A stretch of 28,004 nucleotides of DNA from CAZSNT01 sp964607765 (GTDB lineage: Bacteria; Verrucomicrobiota; Lentisphaeria; Oligosphaerales; JABHEG01). A program made the position numbers and the translations under genes. The stretch is taken from contig CAZSNT010000138.1 in NCBI GenBank assembly GCA_964607765.1, positions 1-28,004 on the forward strand, read 5' to 3'. Each line of letters starts with the position of its first letter. The stretch's first letter is position 1. A model generated the notes under the pieces. That model searched no databases, was not told the DNA's origin, and was given only the letters and a program-made list of their open reading frames with translations. This document shows, one piece after another, positions 23,708-28,004 of the stretch.

Positions 23708-23766
23708 GGGGTTAGGCGTTAGGGGTTAGTCGTTAGGGGTTAGTCGTTAGTCGTTTGTCGTTCAGG
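23704..23766. repeat. Heptamer array (GTTAGGG/GTTAGTC)
   Basis: Starting at 23711, eight 7-bp units follow in phase: GTTAGGC, GTTAGGG, GTTAGTC, GTTAGGG, GTTAGTC, GTTAGTC, GTTTGTC and GTTCAGG. A ninth, GTGAGGG, precedes them at 23704-23710 and includes the stop codon of the upstream gene. The array fills most of the only sizeable gap inside the operon. Confidence 0.85.
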
Positions 23767-23823
23767 ATTGAGTGCATTCCAGGATTTCTCTACTCACAGT
23801 TGTCGACACCCGCTGAGGTTGCC

Positions 23824-26800
23824 ATGCGCTACAGAAACGCCGTCCTTGCCTGTTCCTTTCTCGTGAGCGTCAGTCCACTTGTGTTCGGGCAACGGGTGCC
23901 CGAACCCGCCGCGCAACTGATCGCCACGCTCGAATCCGGTGCCACGCTGGAAAAGAAGTTCGCTGCCTGTCGGTCGCTGGCCGAGTCCGGCGCGGAACAG
24001 GCTGTGCCGGCGCTGGCGGAGCTGTTGCGTGATCCGGAGCTCGCGCACATGGCACGGTACGCGTTGGAGCCCATGCCGGCCGGCAAAGCCGACGCCGCGT
24101 TGCGGGACGCCCTGAGTCACGTCAAAGGCGAGCTGCTGATTGGCGTCATTGACTCGATCGGTGTCCGTCGCGATGCAGCAGCCGTCGGCGCGCTCACGCC
24201 GTTGCTTCGGCACGCCGATGCCGGCGTTGCAGCCGCTGCGGCCGATGCGCTCGGCCTGATCGCGACACCAGCCGCCGCGGATGCGCTGACCGCACAGTTG
24301 GGTACGGGCCCGTCGGCTCGGCAGGTGCTGCTGGTCGATGCCGGCCTGCGCTGTGCCCAAGGCCTGTCCAAGCACCGAAACGCAGACCACGCCGTTCGGG
24401 TCTATGACCGGCTTCGGGGTATGCAGTTGCCCACGCGCCAAGCCGTGGCCGCAGCACGGGGCACGATCGTGGCGCGTGGCGCGGACGATGGACTGCCGTT
24501 GCTGATCGCACTGCTCGAGGGACCGGACGGCGCCCTGAGCGCTCTGGCGCTCGGCCTCGCCCGAGAGCTTCGCGGCACCCAAGTCACATCGCGGCTGGCC
24601 GGCAAGCTGCCGGACCTGCAGCCGCGCAGGCGGGCGAAGCTGATCGGGGCGTTGGCTGATCGCGGCGATGCGGCCGCTGTCCCGGCGCTGCTGTCCGCCA
24701 CGAGGGACGCATCTGCGGCAGTTCGGGCAGCCGCGCTCGCCGCGCTGGGACGCATCGGCGACGCTTCCGCTATCGCGCCCCTGGTCGCTGCCATCGGCAA
24801 TGCGGGGCGGCCGGACGAAGCGGACGTCGCGTTGGCCGCGCTCGGCGTGCTGCGCGCACCGGGTGTGTCTGCCGCGATTGTGGACACGATCCCGAATGCG
24901 CAGCCGGAGCTCCGCGCGAAGCTGATCGGGTTGCTCGCCGAGCGGCGCGCTACTGACAGCGTGCCGCGCTTGCTTGAGCTGGCCGAGGGCGAGGACGCCG
25001 CCGTCCGCAGCGCGGCGCTGTCCGCTCTGGCCGCCTTGGCGCGGCCTGATGATCTGCCGGCGCTCGTCGAGGTCTTGCTGGCCGTTTCCGGCGAGAAGGA
25101 GGCGAAAGCCGCTTTGCGCGCCGTCAACGCCGCGGCAATCCAGGAGCCGAATATCTCCCGCCGCGCGGATGCCCTTGTGGAACAGTTGAGCCAGACAACG
25201 GACACGGCGAAACGGATCCTGCTGATCCGGGCACTTGCCGGGGTCGGGAGTTTCCGAGCGTTTGATGCGCTCCGAGCTACCCTCAGAGCGCCTGAATCCG
25301 AACTGCGGGATGCTGCGCTGCGCGGTCTGGTCGGTTGGGCGGATGCGACGCCGGCGCGGCTTCTTCTCGAGCTGGCCAGCACGGCCGATAACGCAGTCCA
25401 TCGTGCGCTCGCGCTGCGTGCCGTTCTGCGCCTGGCCGGGATGGTTGCGGCCGACTGTCAGACGCCGTCGCCGCAGGTGCTCGACTGGTTCCGGGCCGTA
25501 GACGGAATGGTCCGAGGCGTGGCTGAGACGAAGCTGCTGTTGTCGGGGCTCACCGGGCTCAAGCACCCTGTCGCACTCGACATGGCGCTGCCCCGTCTCG
25601 ACGAGGCGGGCGTGGAATCGGAAGCCGCGCTTGCGGTGATCGCGCTGGCGCCGGCTGCCGCGGCAGTTGGTGCGCGCGGTGCGGCGCACGCGGCACTCGA
25701 GAAAGTCATTGCCACGGTTGCCGATGCCAGGCTCAAAGCGCGCGCAGCCGCGGCACTGAAGGGGTTGACGACACGTTCGGAGTACATCCTCGACTGGCAG
25801 GTGTGCGGCCCATACACGCAAGGCAAGAAGCAGTGCCAGCAGCTCTACCCGATCGCGTTCCCGCCGGAGAAGAAAGGCGCGCGGGTTGCCTGGCGCATGC
25901 TGCCCCGCTCGGGCGGGCCAACGGGGCAAATAACGGATGTTGGCCGGACAGTGTCAGGCAGTCACCGGGTCGCTTACGTGCGTACCTGGCTGGTCAGCGA
26001 GCGACAGCAGGCTGCAAAGCTCGAGTTTGGCTTCGACGACGGCGGCAAGGCCTGGCTGAACGGCGAGGTCGTGATCGAGGCCAACACGGCCGGGGCCTGC
26101 GTGCCGGGCCACCACAAAGCAGACATTGCGCTGAACGAGGGCCGAAATCTGCTCTTCGTGAAGCTGACCCAGCACAGCGGCCCGTGGCAGTTCTGTGCGC
26201 GCTTGCTCGGCGCGGACGGCAAGCCGCTGAGAAACGTCACGATCGCCACCGGGCGGGCGCCGGCTGCGACACCGCCCCCCGCACATGCCGGCGGCAGACC
26301 GGAACAGGAGGCCGACCTCAGCGGAATCCCTGCCGTCGCGCTGTTCAACGGCGACACGCTCGAGGGCTGGGAAGGCGCCCCGGGGTGTTTTCACGCCCGG
26401 AACGGCGCGATTGTCGGCGGGCAGTTGGAGAAGCCGATCGGGATCAGCGACTACCTGTGCACAACGCGCGAGTTCGGCGACTTCGAGCTGACCGCCGAGG
26501 TACGCACGCTCGGCAGACGCACGAACGGCGGCATTCAGTTCTGGGGCGCGCGGGTCCCGAACTCGCACGCAATGACCGGGTTCCAGGCCGATGTCTGCGA
26601 CGGCGCATACTGGGGATGTCTGTACCTGTGCGGTAAAGGGTTCGCCGCACGTGTGCCGCAGCAGGAACTGAACAGCGTACTGAGGCTCGGCGACTGGAAC
26701 GAGTACCGGATCCGCGCGGTCAACAAGCGCATCCGGATCTGGCTGAACGGGTACCGGACCGTGGACTACACCGTAACAGACCCGAAGATCCCGACCAAGG

Positions 26801-26880
26801 GCCTGTTCGGTCTGCAGACCCACAAAGGCCCGCCCGGCGAAGGTTGGTACCGGAACATCCGGATCCGGGAAGTGAAGTAA
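23824..26880 (+). CDS. Secreted HEAT-repeat / beta-sandwich / DUF1080 fusion protein
   Basis: A 1018-residue exported protein. Start at ATG 23824 gives the signal peptide MRYRNAVLACSFLVSVSPLVFG, with TGAGG upstream; the open frame further left covers repeat DNA. Residues about 25-650 are HEAT repeats, homologous to the previous HEAT protein along their length (shared AVPALAELLRDPELAHMARYALEP pattern, DSIG-RRDA). Residues about 656-806 are the same beta-sandwich (DWQVCGPYTQGKKQ, FGFDDGGKAWLNGEV). After a Pro/Ala linker, residues about 836-1018 form a complete DUF1080 (3-keto-disaccharide hydrolase, LamG-like) domain: VALFNGDTLEGWEG, TNGGIQFW, GDWNEYRIRAVNK, IRIWLNG, GLFGLQTHKGPPGEGWY. This family cleaves 3-keto-glycosides made by Gfo/Idh/MocA-type oxidation, which suits the neighbouring exported oxidoreductases. 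The activity is inferred. Confidence 0.88.
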   Translation: MRYRNAVLACSFLVSVSPLVFGQRVPEPAAQLIATLESGATLEKKFAACRSLAESGAEQAVPALAELLRDPELAHMARYALEPMPAGKADAALRDALSHVKGELLIGVIDSIGVRRDAAAVGALTPLLRHADAGVAAAAADALGLIATPAAADALTAQLGTGPSARQVLLVDAGLRCAQGLSKHRNADHAVRVYDRLRGMQLPTRQAVAAARGTIVARGADDGLPLLIALLEGPDGALSALALGLARELRGTQVTSRLAGKLPDLQPRRRAKLIGALADRGDAAAVPALLSATRDASAAVRAAALAALGRIGDASAIAPLVAAIGNAGRPDEADVALAALGVLRAPGVSAAIVDTIPNAQPELRAKLIGLLAERRATDSVPRLLELAEGEDAAVRSAALSALAALARPDDLPALVEVLLAVSGEKEAKAALRAVNAAAIQEPNISRRADALVEQLSQTTDTAKRILLIRALAGVGSFRAFDALRATLRAPESELRDAALRGLVGWADATPARLLLELASTADNAVHRALALRAVLRLAGMVAADCQTPSPQVLDWFRAVDGMVRGVAETKLLLSGLTGLKHPVALDMALPRLDEAGVESEAALAVIALAPAAAAVGARGAAHAALEKVIATVADARLKARAAAALKGLTTRSEYILDWQVCGPYTQGKKQCQQLYPIAFPPEKKGARVAWRMLPRSGGPTGQITDVGRTVSGSHRVAYVRTWLVSERQQAAKLEFGFDDGGKAWLNGEVVIEANTAGACVPGHHKADIALNEGRNLLFVKLTQHSGPWQFCARLLGADGKPLRNVTIATGRAPAATPPPAHAGGRPEQEADLSGIPAVALFNGDTLEGWEGAPGCFHARNGAIVGGQLEKPIGISDYLCTTREFGDFELTAEVRTLGRRTNGGIQFWGARVPNSHAMTGFQADVCDGAYWGCLYLCGKGFAARVPQQELNSVLRLGDWNEYRIRAVNKRIRIWLNGYRTVDYTVTDPKIPTKGLFGLQTHKGPPGEGWYRNIRIREVK

Positions 26881-26900
26881 CCGGCCCACACCCTGGAGAT

Positions 26901-26918
26901 GCGGCGGGCCTCCGCCGC
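26901..26918 (+). terminator. Stem-loop 20 bp after the operon's last stop codon
   Basis: GCGGCGG (26901-26907) and CCGCCGC (26912-26918) enclose a GCCT loop. Its position fits transcription termination, but no T-run follows, so it may instead be a GC-rich intergenic palindrome. Confidence 0.4.
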
Positions 26919-26991
26919 GCGCCGTCCGCCTGATCTCCTCCCACGCCCTGGAAGAGAATGGCGTCAAGATAGGCGCGAGAAAGCGGGAACC

Positions 26992-27012
26992 CCACCGGCC
27001 CTGCGCCGGTGG
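26992..27012. repeat. Perfect 8-bp stem hairpin
   Basis: CCACCGGC (26992-26999), loop CCTGC, GCCGGTGG (27005-27012). It lies 37 bp left of the much larger palindrome and may belong with it as a REP-like pair. Confidence 0.6.
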
Positions 27013-27049
27013 AGAACCGATTTGAGAACTACGCTCGCTGACTGCCCAC

Positions 27050-27109
27050 ACCCCCTCTCCGCGTCCTCCGAGGCGGTTCCGCCCGCCTCGGAGGACGCGG
27101 AGAGGGGGT
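27050..27109. repeat. Perfect 27-bp-arm palindrome
   Basis: The arms at 27050-27076 and 27083-27109 are exact reverse complements with a 6-nt loop TTCCGC. The arm reads ACCCCCTCTCCGCGTCCTCC and onward. The structure is far larger than a normal terminator and ends exactly where the recombinase-like reading frame stops making sense, so it is probably a mobile or amplified palindromic element. Confidence 0.9.
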
Positions 27110-27263
27110 AACGCCGCTTGTCCGCATCCCTCAAATCCCTGGTTGCCACGGGGCTTCCCAGATAGCGTTCTACCCACATCACGTAGTAGGGGCGCTGGCG
27201 TTCCGGCACCAACGCGCGTTCCGCCAGAAACGAGTCGAACCCGGCCAAGTCGATGATCTGCAT
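27110..27263 (-). pseudogene. N-terminal fragment of a tyrosine recombinase/integrase
   Basis: ATG at 27261-27263, with GGGAAGGGAAG upstream on the minus strand, opens MQIIDLAGFDSFLAERALVP followed by QRPYYVMWVERYLGS. This is the pattern of the N-terminal SAM-like (core-binding) domain of phage/integron-type tyrosine recombinases. After about 51 residues the frame enters the large palindrome and continues only as its translation to a stop at 26964. The catalytic domain with the R-H-R-Y residues is missing. Hence it is a remnant cut by insertion or rearrangement at the palindrome. Family assignment is from one short domain and therefore moderate. Confidence 0.55.
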
Positions 27264-27904
27264 TGTCCCACTTCCCTTCCCTGCTTTTCCGTGACGGTCG
27301 CATTGAGGTCCACAGCGCCCTTTGTCATGCATATATCTACTAGCCTTCGCACTCCCTTGTTGCAAGCCAAGAACGCACCCCAAGGCTAACATACGTGCGC
27401 CTCTAGTGCCCTCGTGAGCTCCGGTGACGAATTCAGGGGGAAAGCGGAGTCATTCGACGCGGCTAACTGTCGCGCGAGTTGTGCGAAGTTCGCAGAAGTC
27501 GGCATGCACCCGCATCTGCGAAGTGCCCCGAGCCTGGCAACGCCTCGGGCAAGGGCTCTCACAACGGCAACCTGCGCAAAGTGCGAAGTCCATAGACGTG
27601 GAAATGCGCGTATTAGACGCACTTCGCCTAACTCGCCCCCGCCCGCGCATTGCGAAGCTCGCCGCAGAGCCGCCGTCTCCCCCTCGCCGCGACCGCAGCG
27701 TTGTCTCAGCCAAACAGGATGCGCGTCATGCAGATGCACAACCACTTGATCACGTTGCTCTTGACAGCCTGCGCCAACGCAGCCACATTAGACATAACAG
27801 GGCGCACAACGGGGGCCAAGCCACACGGGGAACGGAACCCTACACCCGTCGCAGAATCCCGCTGTATCCCGGGTTTTGCGAACTTTGACTATAACCGTTG
27901 TGAT
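27264..27904. other. Gene-poor region between mobile-element remnants
   Basis: About 640 bp with no credible gene: the open frames on both strands are arginine/proline-rich and show no motif or good start. The notable content is a cluster of GCGAAGT heptamers (27483-27489, 27518-27524, 27583-27589, and the reverse complement at 27621-27627, with a GCGAAGC variant at 27652-27658). It includes the perfect inverted repeat TGCGAA-G-TTCGCA at 27482-27494. I looked for integron attC sites and found no matched pair of core sites. Confidence 0.5.
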
Positions 27905-28004
27905 ATGACAGGACACCGACAGACAAGCCGATTGGCAGGGCGCGATTATTCCCGGCGCGGCTGCTATTACGTGACGATCTGCACACGGGATCGTGCATGT
28001 CTGT
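27905..28004 (+). CDS. REP-associated tyrosine transposase (RAYT, Y1 family), 5' part only
   Basis: The last 100 bases encode the start of a transposase running off the window. From ATG 27905 the product begins MTGHRQTSRLAGRDYSRRGC followed by YYVTICTRDRACL. The order R-L-x-G-x-D-Y-S, G-x-Y-Y/F-V-T-I-C-T and a following R-x-C-L/F is characteristic of the N-terminus of the Transposase_17/Y1_Tnp (TnpA-REP) family. The catalytic HxH and Tyr lie beyond the end. No clear ribosome-binding site is seen and the frame stays open upstream, so the start could be slightly earlier. These enzymes mobilise palindromic REP sequences; palindromes lie about 0.8-0.9 kb upstream. Confidence 0.75.
   Translation, partial: MTGHRQTSRLAGRDYSRRGCYYVTICTRDRACL

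Larger units (their letters stand above)
26881..27049. other. Intergenic region after the operon with two hairpins
   Basis: Short region without a gene between the DUF1080 gene and the large palindrome. It carries a stem-loop 20 bp after the stop codon and a second 8-bp stem at 26992-27012, both listed separately. Confidence 0.5.

Noticed and set aside
23704..23766. CRISPR array
   Set aside because: The units are 7 bp with no spacers, and there are no cas genes in the window.
23794..25929. Long open frame on the minus strand, 711 codons, opposite the HEAT/DUF1080 gene
   Set aside because: Gln/Arg-rich translation with no motif; the plus strand encodes recognisable HEAT and sandwich domains.
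27424..27888. Open frame of 154 codons at the right end
   Set aside because: Low-complexity Arg/Pro/Ser-rich translation, no ribosome-binding site and no motif.
27264..27904. Possible integron cassette array next to the recombinase fragment
   Set aside because: Only one RYYYAAC-type core (GCCTAAC, 27625-27631) was found and no GTTRRRY partner at suitable distance, so no attC site can be supported.
1..28004. tRNA or rRNA genes
   Set aside because: No cloverleaf-like segment with T-loop GGTTCGAATCC-type sequence and no rRNA-like conserved stretch was noticed on reading; a tRNA scan would be decisive.

Overview
The window is GC-rich bacterial DNA. Two Tat-exported Gfo/Idh/MocA oxidoreductases carrying an IPGSALGK-x-GAVAPS stretch, a DUF1080 domain, HEAT-repeat secreted proteins, a SUMF1/c-type cytochrome/discoidin fusion and small sugar-isomerase genes together point to a carbohydrate-degrading member of the PVC group (Lentisphaerae, Kiritimatiellota or Planctomycetes) or Hydrogenedentes. 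I cannot place it more precisely from sequence alone. Several intergenic gaps hold short-period 7-9 bp degenerate tandem repeats, which I associate with such genomes.

Left part (1-13.5 kb). This is a loose collection of carbohydrate and cell-wall turnover genes on both strands: a giant secreted multidomain protein with two CXXCH haem motifs (minus); an M55 D-aminopeptidase followed by a secreted SGNH hydrolase (plus); a nucleoside phosphorylase preceded in the same operon by a single-HKD phospholipase D-like protein (minus); a URO-D-superfamily protein with a good promoter (plus); a secreted alpha/beta hydrolase (minus); a VapBC toxin-antitoxin pair with its own promoter and a perfect operator palindrome (plus); and a two-gene operon for a GH130-like glycosidase/phosphorylase and a zinc alcohol dehydrogenase (minus).

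Central and right part (14.2-26.9 kb). Seven co-directional genes form what looks like one sugar-catabolic locus. The first four are predicted cytoplasmic: a phosphomannose-isomerase-like cupin, two xylose-isomerase-like TIM barrels (one close to the D-psicose/D-tagatose 3-epimerases) and a Gfo/Idh/MocA dehydrogenase. They are followed by a duplicated export module: Tat-Gfo/Idh/MocA plus HEAT/beta-sandwich protein, then a second Tat-Gfo/Idh/MocA plus HEAT/beta-sandwich protein that also carries a C-terminal DUF1080 (3-keto-glycoside hydrolase/lyase family) domain. The simplest reading is that the exported oxidoreductases oxidise a glycoside to its 3-keto form, the DUF1080 domain cleaves it, and the cytoplasmic dehydrogenase and isomerases return the keto-sugar to central metabolism. 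This is inference. The HEAT-scaffold/DUF1080 fusion and its duplicated partner are the most distinctive items in the window.

Right end (26.9-28.0 kb). This is a mobile-element graveyard: several hairpins including a perfect 27-bp-arm palindrome, an N-terminal fragment of a tyrosine recombinase that ends exactly at that palindrome, about 640 bp without a convincing gene, and the start of a REP-associated (RAYT/Y1-type) transposase running off the end.
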